Source of the DNA: an uncultured Clostridia bacterium
GTDB taxonomy: Bacteria > Bacillota > Clostridia > Christensenellales > Borkfalkiaceae
DNA: 64,000 nucleotides
NCBI GenBank assembly: GCA_904419075.1
Contig: CAJFQM010000004.1
Location: forward strand, 85,309 to 149,308
Direction of reading: 5' to 3'
This document shows positions 36,132-45,700 of the stretch, one piece after another. How positions within the stretch are numbered: position 1 is the stretch's first letter; each line of letters opens with the position of its first letter. The position numbers and the translations under genes are program-made. The notes beneath the pieces were generated by a model that saw only the letters and a program-made list of their open reading frames with translations, ran no database searches and was not told the DNA's origin.

Positions 36132-38213
36132 ATGATAAAAACGAGAATAAATATGTTGTTTCGACAAGATGAATACGGCTTGTCGGTTTGGGGAGAAACG
36201 AATTACGGAGCGACTCGGCTCGACGAGGGAAAATTTTCTCCTGTGCGATGTGAATTGTCGCAGAAAGGGGAAGAATGTGAAGTCGAAGTGTACGTTCCCG
36301 AATCTGTTGCCCGTACTTTGACGGAATGTCGCCTGCGGTTGGGAATAGATTGTTATATGGACGAATATCCCGATTGGAACAATAAATTTTTTCCGACCTA
36401 TTTCAATTCGGAAAAAAATTGTTATTACGGAGCGTTCGTTTCGCCTGAGCAAAAGATTTTAGGAATTTCTTCCGCGCAGGCCGCCTATGGAACGAATTTA
36501 CTGTATTCCCATGCGGTTTACGACGACGGAATCAATGTGGGACATCGGATTTTTACGACGGAAATTATTCTGCGCAAGGGACGAAAAGGAAAAGAGATCC
36601 GTTTTAATTTACGTCTGAAACTGTGTGAAGATACGGACGAACTTTTTAAGTTTTGGGAACAAATCTGTGGAATGGAATTGCTTATTCCCAACAAATTCAC
36701 GTACGAAAAGGGCGAAATACCGAAATGGAACAAAAACGGGGGCAAAATAGAAATTCGGCATGCCCGCGGCAGAAAATTTTCCGTCGGGGAACCTTTGACC
36801 GAATACGGCCTGTATAACGTTTTCGGGAAAAATATTTCCGAAGTAAAATTATACGTTCGTCGTCCGCTTTCGGAATATCTGAAAAAGGCGGGGGAATACG
36901 CCGAAAGATACGCCCAAAAACCTGCCACGCACTGCGAAAGCTGGTATGGATATTTCAGTGCGTTTTTATCGTTGAAACATTTTCCCGAACGAGACCGTTC
37001 GATGCGCCTGCAAAAAGAATTCGATAAATTTTTATCGGTGATGCTGAACGACAAACGAGACAATTTAGTGCCGGAGGCCGCGCCCGAACGTTTGCAAAAT
37101 CTGTCGTCGCTCGTTTCCATACTCGCGGACGCATATGAGGCGTGCGGTCGGGAGGATTATTTGGAAACGGCAAACGCATTGGCTGCCCGTTTGATGTCGG
37201 GACAGGCGGAAGACGGTTCTTTCCGTTGCCGAGGGGTACATTACAGCTGTGTGATTTATCCGATAAAGTCTCTGACGGAATTATACGAAGCGCAAAAAAA
37301 CAATCCGAAATACAGAATGCGGAACGAAAAAATCAGGCTTTCGGTCGATGCGGCGATAGGCGACCTTTTATCTCGCGGAGACGATATCGGCACGGAAGGG
37401 GAAGCGACGTTCGAGGACGGAATGATTACCTGTTCCGCTTTGCAACTTGCGTATTATTCGTTGATTTTTGGAAAAAGGAAAGAAGAATGCCTCCGAACCG
37501 CCGAAGAACTGATGAAAAAGCATCGTTGTCTGGAAAAATTCCTTTCGTGCGACTGTCGGGAACGCGGAGCGACGGAACGGTTTTGGGAAACGATGTACGA
37601 CGTACTGATACGAAAAAACGCGATGACGTCGCCGCACGGGTGGACGGCTTGGAAGATCTATGCCGTTTATTATCTGTATCTGTTGACGGGAAAGGCGAAT
37701 TATTTGACGGATATGTTTGATACATTAGGGGCATGTCTTCAATTATCGGATTTCGACAGGGACCGATTGAATTGGGCTTTCATCTCGGACGACCGACTGA
37801 AAGCGCGGGTGTTCGAGCCGACAGAGGACGGAGAAGGAAGGTTGAGAGAACGTGAAATCGGCAAGAGTTATCTGCCGATGATCTCCGATTGGTGGCGTGC
37901 GGATACAAACCGCGTTTCAAAGGGGTATGCCTATGTAGAGGACGGAATCCGAGAAGGCGAATATAAAGGCGCAAGCTGCGACAACGACGTGCACGAGATA
38001 TTTAAGTGTATGGAGGAAACAGTGTATGGTAAGGCTTTTGTACACGAGCTGAATGACGGTATGATTGCATATCAGTGCAGAATAAACGGGAATACGATAG
38101 AAACGGAAGCGGAGTGCAGGGAACTGATTTATTTTTCGGCGGGGGAAAAAGAAATAAAAGTCGGAAAAGAAAAATTCCGAATAAAAAAGGGACTGAATTT
38201 TTTAATGCTTTAA
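36132..38213 (+). CDS. Unclassified (alpha/alpha)6-barrel-like protein
   Basis: I do not recognise the family of this 693-residue protein. There is no signal peptide. The first 200 residues are beta-rich; the rest has repeated helical hairpins with aromatic residues such as SWYGYFSAFLSL, LVSILADAYEACGREDYLETA, GWTAWKIYAVYYLYLLTGKANYL and ISDWWRADTN, like six-hairpin glycosidases or polysaccharide lyase-type toroids. It follows the broken GH20 gene by 5 bp and shares its AraC-type promoter, so a role in the same glycan pathway is likely. The start is uncertain: ATG 36132 or ATG 36153, both with weak ribosome sites. A strong bidirectional terminator follows. Confidence 0.7.
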   Translation: MIKTRINMLFRQDEYGLSVWGETNYGATRLDEGKFSPVRCELSQKGEECEVEVYVPESVARTLTECRLRLGIDCYMDEYPDWNNKFFPTYFNSEKNCYYGAFVSPEQKILGISSAQAAYGTNLLYSHAVYDDGINVGHRIFTTEIILRKGRKGKEIRFNLRLKLCEDTDELFKFWEQICGMELLIPNKFTYEKGEIPKWNKNGGKIEIRHARGRKFSVGEPLTEYGLYNVFGKNISEVKLYVRRPLSEYLKKAGEYAERYAQKPATHCESWYGYFSAFLSLKHFPERDRSMRLQKEFDKFLSVMLNDKRDNLVPEAAPERLQNLSSLVSILADAYEACGREDYLETANALAARLMSGQAEDGSFRCRGVHYSCVIYPIKSLTELYEAQKNNPKYRMRNEKIRLSVDAAIGDLLSRGDDIGTEGEATFEDGMITCSALQLAYYSLIFGKRKEECLRTAEELMKKHRCLEKFLSCDCRERGATERFWETMYDVLIRKNAMTSPHGWTAWKIYAVYYLYLLTGKANYLTDMFDTLGACLQLSDFDRDRLNWAFISDDRLKARVFEPTEDGEGRLREREIGKSYLPMISDWWRADTNRVSKGYAYVEDGIREGEYKGASCDNDVHEIFKCMEETVYGKAFVHELNDGMIAYQCRINGNTIETEAECRELIYFSAGEKEIKVGKEKFRIKKGLNFLML

Positions 38214-38214
38214 G

Positions 38215-38247
38215 AAAAAGGAGCGGGATTTTCTCCCGCTCCTTTTT
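38215..38247. terminator. Bidirectional terminator between convergent genes
   Basis: A perfect 14 bp stem (38215-38228 with 38234-38247), loop TTTTC, A-run on one side and T-run on the other. It serves the + strand gene ending at 38213 and the - strand AraC gene ending at 38253. Confidence 0.9.
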
Positions 38248-38252
38248 CTGTT

Positions 38253-39102
38253 TCAGCGTTTGTTTTTTATGTAATCCGAAGGGGTTTGCCCCGTATATTT
38301 CTGAAAAATACAGGCAAAGTGCGAAGCGGACGAATAGCCTACCTGCATGGCGATTTCCGAAATCGAAAAGTCCGTGGAAATCAGCAGGTTTTTTGCGCGT
38401 TCCATTCGTACTTGTTTCAGATATTGGAGCGGTGTACAATGGAGAACCTGTTTGAAACAGCGCTCTAAATAGAATTTGTTGAAAAAGAATTTTTCGGCAA
38501 GCATGTCAAGCGTGATATTTTCCGCATAATATTGCTCCATGTACTGTTTTGCCAACCATACGATTTTATTGGAATGTTTAGTCGGCATGTTTTCTTCCGT
38601 ATGAATGTTGTTGAGTTTTGTAACCCGCAATATCAGTATCAGAAGTTCGTTGATGATACTCAATGCTTCATTCTCCCAAAGGATAGATTTTGTATTGATT
38701 TCTTCTTCTACCCGTTTAAGAAAATTTTCAACTTGCAGCCAATAGGGAATAAAATCGTAAACATAACTGTCCATAAAAATATTCTCGTAATCGTCGGAAA
38801 CAAAATAAATATCCTCCAACGAGATGACGATATATTCCAAAGGTGCGCTGGGGGGGGGGTAGGGATACTTCTGTATGAGAGATATACGGATTCGTAATTA
38901 CTATGTTTCCTTTTTTCAATGAAAAAATTTTTCCGTTATTGACAAATGAACCCTTTCCTCCGATGACAAACAATATTTCACTGTATGGATGCGAATGTTC
39001 TATACTGCCCCAATCTTGCTCATACTTCAATTTATCGTAAGACAGCAGTTTATAGTTCAGTTGAGAAATATAATTTCTAAAACTCAAAACAATGTTACTC
39101 AT
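38253..39102 (-). CDS. AraC-family regulator, frameshifted in a G10 tract
   Basis: This gene encodes an N-terminal cupin-type sensor domain (SHPYSEILFVIGGKGSFV, then KKGNIVITNPYISHTE) and a C-terminal AraC double helix-turn-helix (ENITLDMLAEKFFFNKFYLE and ISEIAMQVGYSSASHFACIF, then YTGQTPSDY). The two halves are in different frames, separated at ten C on the coding strand (38859-38850). With nine C the protein reads SLPPPSAPLEYIVIS and is 282 residues, the normal family length. The ATG at 39102 sits about 7 nt after a perfect -10 box, so the message is probably leaderless. Direct-repeat sites upstream of three flanking promoters suggest it activates the GH20, surface-protein and transporter/GH112/GH38 units. 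As sequenced it would be off. Confidence 0.85.
38850..38859 (+). repeat. G10 homopolymer inside the AraC-family gene
   Basis: Ten G on the + strand (C on the coding strand). Removing one base, or adding two, restores the full-length regulator. A second G10 tract breaks the secreted-protein gene at 30401. Confidence 0.85.
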
Positions 39103-39108
39103 GGTAAT

Positions 39109-39136
39109 ATTATAACAAATAAAATCCATTTGTCAA
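39109..39136 (-). promoter_or_regulatory. AraC gene promoter giving a leaderless-type start
   Basis: On the - strand TTGACA (39136-39131) and TATAAT (39114-39109) are perfect hexamers 16 bp apart. The ATG at 39102 follows the -10 box by 6 bases, so transcription should begin at or next to the start codon, and no ribosome binding site is present. Confidence 0.75.
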
Positions 39137-39154
39137 CGCCTTTTTCGGGAGAAA

Positions 39155-39218
39155 AGTCAATACTGCGGCAATAAAAGTCAAGTATTTTATAGAAACACAG
39201 CAAAATATATTGTAATAT
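39155..39218 (+). promoter_or_regulatory. AraC-type activator site and promoter (site A)
   Basis: AGTCAA at 39155 and 39176 (21 bp apart), with AGTCAATACTGCGGC as the longer first half, then TATTTTATAGAAACA and a TAATAT -10 box at 39213-39218 preceded by TG. The -35 (TAGAAA) is poor, as expected for an activator-dependent promoter. It also lies just upstream of the divergent AraC promoter, so autoregulation is possible. Confidence 0.8.
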
Positions 39219-39277
39219 TTAGATAGTGAAATAAACAAAAAAATTTCGGATAAACATCCGAAAAGGGAGGAGGATTT

Positions 39278-42200
39278 ATGGGCAGTTGTTTCAAAAACAA
39301 GCTCCGTCATACCGGGAACAAAATCGTTGCTTTGTCCGTGACGGCGGCATTGTGTATCGCTTTCGGGGTTGTCGGACTTTCGGACCGCGCTTCCGCGGAA
39401 GAAGAGACGGCATTCGACACGAAATCTTTGGTTTCTGTATCCGAAGGGGCTTCCGTCCGTATCAGTACCGATACGGAGACTGACAAAATTGACAAGGCGG
39501 GACTGTTGATAGAATCGGAGGTCAAATATGAGGCGGAACTCAACGGTAAATTTGATGGAGATCTGACTTTGGGATTCGGCTTTCAAAACGACGAAGGATT
39601 TAGGGACGGTATGGATTTGTTTATGCATATTACCGATGCAACAGATCCGAACAATACTTTTACGGTGAAGTACAGATCTCTGAATAATTGGGGAAGTACG
39701 GGATATTCAGGAGCGTTCGTATTATACGGAGATCAGGTACGTTCGTCCCTGTATTGGAATGCAGATACTTGGTATAATTATGAAATGGGAACGGAAGAGC
39801 CGATGTGTTCCCCGATGTTTTCGGGATGTCAGGGAAACCACTTCGGGTACCTGAAACTTGTATGGGAGGAAGATATTCTTAAAGTACAGGTATCTAAGCA
39901 CGACAGCGATACAGACATACGAACGATAGCGGCATTCGACGGAACGGAAGAATTTGTTGCGGGTACGAGCTGGGGGCTTCCCAAACTCGATTTTTCCGAC
40001 GGATATTATGTTTCGTTTGAGACCACCGACAAGGCGCCCGATACATATATTTTTGAAGTAGACGCTTACGGCGAAAAGACCGATTTTTCCAAAGCGACGC
40101 AGGATAAAATTCCGACGTTTTACGAAAAAATGCAGGGAGAACCTCGCGTTACGGTCGATACGACGCCCTTGACGGGTGTTGTCCAGGAAGAAATCACTCT
40201 TCCGAACGCGACGGTAACGGTAGGCAACGGAGCGCCCGAAAACGTTTATAAAGTGACGGTGGACGGGCCGAACGGTTCCGCGGTGAAAGGACAGAACGTT
40301 ACAAAAACGCTGAAATTCACCCCCGACGTCAAGGGCGAATATACGATTACGTATCAGGGCGTGGAATCCTTTACGCCGAGCGGCGATACAAATCCCAATA
40401 TCGTTACGGTCAGATGTACGGTTTATGAATTTGTCGATGCTGCGTCGTTGGTCGAAAAGAACGACAAAGTGAAAACAGAAACGGGAAAAACGAGTATATC
40501 CATTGCGGAAGACGGCAGCGTTTCGGGATTAAGAGCGACGTTCGGTGCGGGCGAATCCTCGTTCCGATTCAATACGATTTTTACGGGAGATTTTAGTCTT
40601 TCTCTGCAAGCCGACCTGTTGGAAGTCGGCGGAGGATTCAGCGAAGTTCGGGTTCGTTTTTCGGATATCGACGACGCGGAGAATTATGTCGATGTCGTAA
40701 TGGCCCCGGGAATTGCCAGCTGGGCGAATTGGTATACGCACATGCTCGTCGAATACAAAGGCGAAAAGTTTACGACTAACCATAATAATGACGGAAACGG
40801 CACTGTTTGGAACACCGAACAGATTGCCGAAAACAGCAAAAAACCCGATACGACTTCCGGGTGGAGCGAAATGGCGGGAATGACGAATTTTCTTGCGAAT
40901 TTTGCTCCCGGCGCCCGTACGGACGTGAGCGGGACGGGATATATCGGTTTCGATCCGGATACATTATCCTTTATGACCGAATACGGTGGAGCAAAATATA
41001 CCGTTGCTTCGTTTACGGGGGATAAATATGCTTGGAGCAATTTATTCTCGGGATTTGAAAACGGTTATACCGTGGAAGTGATTGTAACGGGGGCTGCGGA
41101 AGGCGCTTCTCTTACATTTACCGAGCTTAACGGACTCAGTCTTTCCGAAACCTTTCTTCCCGCAGAACTGAGCGAGGCGAAAAGTGTTCTGCTCGGCGAA
41201 AAATCGTTGACGCTGGAAGCGAAGAATGCGGAGTATACGGACAAAGGCGCCGTTCTCTATAAATCCGCCGAAGGATACGATTTCGGAATCATCGATAAAA
41301 CGCTGACGGATTATACCGTGAAATATAATGATGCGGAAACCGAAAAAGTCGATTTGACGAAAGTCGGCGAATATACGATCGTTTACGAGGGCGGCGCGAC
41401 GCGCACCGTCACGGTCACTCCCGATGTTACAAAGCCCGAAATCGGCTGGTCGGAAGGCATTACGGGAGATACGATTACCGTCAAAAATAAAGGCGACATA
41501 AAAGTGAATGCGTCGGACGTTGTCGCAACGGACTCTCTGGACGGAACCTTGACGGCTGTGGTTACCGTAAAAGTTCCCGATTCCGATGAATATGTTGCTT
41601 TTTCGGAAGAGGTGCTGACGAAGTGCGGGGATTATGTTTTCCGTTATACGGCAACGGACAAAGCGGGAAATTCTGCTTATTTGGAACGCACGATAACGCT
41701 CGAACATAACTACGGCGAATGTACAGACAATAAAGACGGAACCCATTCGCAAACTTGTGCAAACTGCGGAGATCGGAAAACTGAAAACTGTGTATGGGAC
41801 GAAGGAAAGATAACGAAGGAACCCACCTGCACGGAAAAGGGCGTAAAAACATATACCTGTACGGTATGCGGAGGTACGGAAACAGAAGAAATCGACGCTT
41901 TGGGACATGATTTTTCAAAAGAATGGACGAGCGACGGGGAAAACCATTGGCATAAATGTTCGCGTTGTGACGCGATAGACGGCAAAGCGGCGCATAGCGG
42001 AGGCGAGGCGACTTGTTCCGCGAAGGCAGAATGCGAAGTCTGCGGTGCGGAATACGGAGAAATCGACGCGAAAAATCATACTCTTAAAGCGGTAGAAGCA
42101 AAAGATGCTACGGCGGAAACCGCGGGAAATAAAGCGTATTGGATTTGCGAAGATTGCGGCAAACTGTTCTTAGATGCGGAGGGAAAGACCGAAACGACGC

Positions 42201-42559
42201 TTGAAGCCGTTACGCTTCCCGCGCTCGGTTATAAGGTAACGGTCAGCGGAGGAACGATTAAAGACCACTCAGGGTCGAGCGGAAATTTCGCCAAAGACGC
42301 GAGCGTTACGGTAATCGCGAATTCCCCGGAAGAAGGCAAAGAATTTAAGGGGTGGTATATCGGCGATGAACTCGTCAGCGAGGAAACAACTTATACGTTC
42401 AAAGTCACGGGAGAAGTGACTCTTACCGCAAAATATGAGGATGCGCAGAAAACGGAGGTTCAGAACGGATGCGGTTCCGTCGTGTTCGGGTCGACTGTTT
42501 TCGCGGGAATTGCTTTAGCCGCGGCAGGACTTGTTATCGCCAAAAAGAAAAAAGATTAA
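39278..42559 (+). CDS. Large surface protein, AraC-controlled, with Cys-rich repeats and InlB-like domain
   Basis: This 1093-residue exported protein has a signal peptide (ending near RASA) behind GGGAGGAGG. The first 600 residues form two beta-sandwich-like modules, FDGDLTLGFGFQNDE and FTGDFSLSLQADLLEVGGGF, separated by an Ig-like linker; they are close paralogues of the next gene. An Ig-like domain (TATDKAGNSAYLERTITL) follows, then Cys repeats of the CxxCG type (CANCGDR, CTVCGGTE, CEDCGK) and an InlB B-repeat-like domain (FKGWYIGDELVSEETTY). The C-terminus is NGCGSV, a hydrophobic helix and KKKKD. It is probably a glycan-binding or adhesive surface protein; no catalytic motif is seen. A terminator separates it from the next unit. 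Confidence 0.85.
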   Translation: MGSCFKNKLRHTGNKIVALSVTAALCIAFGVVGLSDRASAEEETAFDTKSLVSVSEGASVRISTDTETDKIDKAGLLIESEVKYEAELNGKFDGDLTLGFGFQNDEGFRDGMDLFMHITDATDPNNTFTVKYRSLNNWGSTGYSGAFVLYGDQVRSSLYWNADTWYNYEMGTEEPMCSPMFSGCQGNHFGYLKLVWEEDILKVQVSKHDSDTDIRTIAAFDGTEEFVAGTSWGLPKLDFSDGYYVSFETTDKAPDTYIFEVDAYGEKTDFSKATQDKIPTFYEKMQGEPRVTVDTTPLTGVVQEEITLPNATVTVGNGAPENVYKVTVDGPNGSAVKGQNVTKTLKFTPDVKGEYTITYQGVESFTPSGDTNPNIVTVRCTVYEFVDAASLVEKNDKVKTETGKTSISIAEDGSVSGLRATFGAGESSFRFNTIFTGDFSLSLQADLLEVGGGFSEVRVRFSDIDDAENYVDVVMAPGIASWANWYTHMLVEYKGEKFTTNHNNDGNGTVWNTEQIAENSKKPDTTSGWSEMAGMTNFLANFAPGARTDVSGTGYIGFDPDTLSFMTEYGGAKYTVASFTGDKYAWSNLFSGFENGYTVEVIVTGAAEGASLTFTELNGLSLSETFLPAELSEAKSVLLGEKSLTLEAKNAEYTDKGAVLYKSAEGYDFGIIDKTLTDYTVKYNDAETEKVDLTKVGEYTIVYEGGATRTVTVTPDVTKPEIGWSEGITGDTITVKNKGDIKVNASDVVATDSLDGTLTAVVTVKVPDSDEYVAFSEEVLTKCGDYVFRYTATDKAGNSAYLERTITLEHNYGECTDNKDGTHSQTCANCGDRKTENCVWDEGKITKEPTCTEKGVKTYTCTVCGGTETEEIDALGHDFSKEWTSDGENHWHKCSRCDAIDGKAAHSGGEATCSAKAECEVCGAEYGEIDAKNHTLKAVEAKDATAETAGNKAYWICEDCGKLFLDAEGKTETTLEAVTLPALGYKVTVSGGTIKDHSGSSGNFAKDASVTVIANSPEEGKEFKGWYIGDELVSEETTYTFKVTGEVTLTAKYEDAQKTEVQNGCGSVVFGSTVFAGIALAAAGLVIAKKKKD

Positions 42560-42582
42560 AAATTTGAAAGACAGGTAAAATT

Positions 42583-42616
42583 CGGAGGCGGATAAATTAT
42601 CCGTCTCCGTTTTTTC
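42583..42616 (+). terminator. Intrinsic terminator after the first surface protein
   Basis: An 11 bp stem (42583-42593 with 42599-42609, one G-U pair), loop AAATT, and TTTTTT tail. It makes the 39278-42559 gene monocistronic. Confidence 0.88.
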
Positions 42617-42643
42617 AAGATATATCCTTCAAAAAAGAAAAAT

Positions 42644-42708
42644 AGTCAATAATGCGGCTTTTCAGGTCAATATTATTGTGGAAACAGCTGCCCTCGATAG
42701 TGTAAAAT
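42644..42708 (+). promoter_or_regulatory. AraC-type activator site and promoter (site B)
   Basis: AGTCAA at 42644 and GGTCAA at 42665 are 21 bp apart; the first half reads AGTCAATAATGCGGC, nearly the same as at site A. TATTATTGTGGAAACA and a TAAAAT -10 box (42703-42708, preceded by TG) follow. It should drive the long operon ending at 61298. Confidence 0.8.
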
Positions 42709-42774
42709 AAAATTACTGAAACGGGAAAAGATTTTTCACTCTTTTCCATCGGAAAAAAGTTAAGGAGGTCTTTT

Positions 42775-45700
42775 ATGAAAAAGGGCACCGCAGTCGTTTT
42801 TTCGGCAAAGAGAGGTTTTGCGACGATTTTTGCGTGCGTCATGGCGGTTTGTTTTGTTATTCCCGTCGGAAGGACTGTTCCCTCATTCGCGCGGGCGGAA
42901 GAAATACAGACGCAGGAACTCGTTTCCGTAACGGGGGCGAGTATGCGCCGCGGGGATAAGGAAGCGGATAAACTCGATAAGTCCGGATTGTTATTGGAAT
43001 CCGACGGCGCATATAACGGGTCGGTCAACGGAGTATTCGACGGAGATACGACCATAGAATTCGGGTTTCAGAACGACGAACCTTTTAGAACGGGAGTAGA
43101 TTTTCTGTTTCACATTACCGACGCGACGGATTCCAATAATACGTTTACCGTGAAATATAGAACATTGGACAGCTGGGGAACTTCGGGGGATTCGGGAGCA
43201 TTCGTATTGTATGAAGACCAAGTGCGTTCGTCGCAGTATTGGGGATATGAAGATACTTGGTATAACACGGAGCTTGCGACGGAAGGTCCGATGTGTTCGC
43301 CGATGTTTTCGGGGTATAATTGGAATCATTACGGTGCATTGAAATTGGTTTGGGAAGGCGACGTACTGAAAATACAGGTAACTCAGCATAACAGCGCTTC
43401 GGATTTTAGGACGATAGCGGCATTCGACGGAACGGAAGAATTCGTCGCGGGTACGAGCTGGGGACTTCCGAAATTATCTTTCCCGAACGGATATCTTATT
43501 TCCTTTGAAGCGTGGGACGCGGGTCCCGATATGTGTATTTCATCGATTGCTTCGTACGGGGAAATTTATGATTTTTCCTTAGAGACGCAAAATTCGCTCC
43601 CGCGTTTTTATGAGGAATGGACAAAAATACCTTTAATCGATGTGGATACGACTCCGATAACGGGCGTTGTCGGGCGGGAAACGCAACTCCCCGAAGCGAC
43701 GGTGACCTTAGGCAACGGAACGCCCGAAAGCGTTTATAAAGTGACGGTGGACGGGCCCGAGGGTTCCGCCGTGAGAAATAAAGACGTCACAGAGGAACTG
43801 AAATTCATTCCCGACGTCAAGGGGGAATATACGATTACATACCAAGGGGTGGAATCGTTCGAGGCGGAAGGAGAAAAGAATCCGAATTTGGTAAAAGTCT
43901 CATGTACGGCGTATGAATTTTCAGACCCGGGGGCTTTGATTACGAAAAATGAAAACGTAAAAGTAGAGGCGGGGAAAACGAGTATATCCGTTGCGAGCGA
44001 CGGAAGCGCATCGGGACTCAGGACGACTTTCAGAGCCGGCGAATCTTCGTTTGCCTTTGATACGATTTTTGCGGGAGATTTCAGTCTGTCTTTGCAGGCC
44101 GATCTGATGGAAGTCGGAGGCGGTTTCGGGGAAGTGCGCGTACGCTTTTCGGAATACGAAAATACGGGGAATTACGTAGATGTCGTCATGCTTCCCGGAA
44201 TCGCGAGCTGGCGGGACTGGTTTACTCATATGCTCGTCGAATATAAAGGGGAAAGATTTACGACCAATTACGATGATTCCGATACCGTATGGAATACCGA
44301 ACAGATAAAAGAATATTCGGGTACAGAGACCGCGGGCTGGTATGAAAAAGCAGGAATTACGGATTTTTTGGCGAGATTTTATCATAAACACGATGAGGGC
44401 GAGCGGAACGGCGTAAGCGGAGTAGGCTATATCGGATTTGATTCCGAAACGCTTTCATTCACGACGAAATATCAGGATAACGAATATACAGTGGCTTCCT
44501 TTACGGACGAGAAATACGGCTGGTCAAACGCTTTTGACGGTTTCAAACGGGGATATACCGTAGAAATCATCGTCAAGGACGCGGCGGAAGGCGCTTCTCT
44601 GACGATGACGGAGATGACGGGGCTGGATATTTCCCGGGAAACGCTGACTGCCGAAGAGAGCGAAACGTATTCCGCAATTTTCGACGGGGTAGAGAAAGAA
44701 GAATTGGAGGCTACGCAGGAAGACTATTACGACGAAGGACATGTAATGCTCTATAAACGGCTGGGTACGGGCGATGTCGGTTTCCTTTCCTCCATGAAAA
44801 AAGATGTTTTCAAAAAAGTGACTTTGGACGGCGATGAGACGGAGAAAGTCGATCTCACACAGGTCGGTAAAACTTTCGTGCTGTATTATTCCGACGGAAT
44901 TACGCGTGAAATCACGGTCTTGCCCGATGTCACTGCCCCCGGGTTGGAATGGAATATCGCTACGGGAAACGAAATCATAAATCCGGGTGATTTTGTTTTG
45001 ATTTCCAAAGAAGACGTATCCGCTTCCGATAAACTGGACGGAAATATTCCTTCGGAAAAAGTCGTCATTACTGTAAAAACGCCCGATTCGGAAGAATTCA
45101 CAGACTATTTTGACGGTTTTTCTTTCGATAAAGAAGGAGAATATATCATTCGATATACCGTACGGGACAAGGCGGGAAATGCTGCTTTTATCGACAGGAC
45201 GATTTTTATTAACGCTCATGTGGCGCCGACCTTGGAAATTGACGGAACGATAGCGCAAAGCGGATTTACGGGCGGAAAAATATCTTTGCCTTCCGCCTCG
45301 GCGACAATCGGCGATAAACAGTACAAGGTGACGGTCGTCGTTTCCTTCGACGGAAAAGTGATTTCCCAAAAAGACGCATCTTCTGCATCAGAATTTACGC
45401 CCGAAACGGAAGGGACTTACTATGTCAGTTATTATTCGAACGACGGGACGGAAACTCCTAACGAAACCGTCCGTACATTTGAAATCGAAATTTCAGACGA
45501 TACTATCGCTCCGCAGATCGACGTAGAGTTCGAACGGACTTCGGCGAATATCGGAGACACGATTTCTCTTCCCGCGGCGACCGCGACGGATAACGCCGAC
45601 GGAAGCGTGTCCGTTTCCGTAAGAGTAATTTTTGGAAATACTGAGGTTGCCGTGACCGAAAATCAATTTACGGCAGAAAAGTACGGAACTTATACGGTGA

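Noticed and set aside
41042..41908. - strand frame of 288 codons opposite a surface protein
   Set aside because: Shadow of a clearly coding + strand gene with paralogues; composition is Phe/Arg/Ile-rich without motifs.
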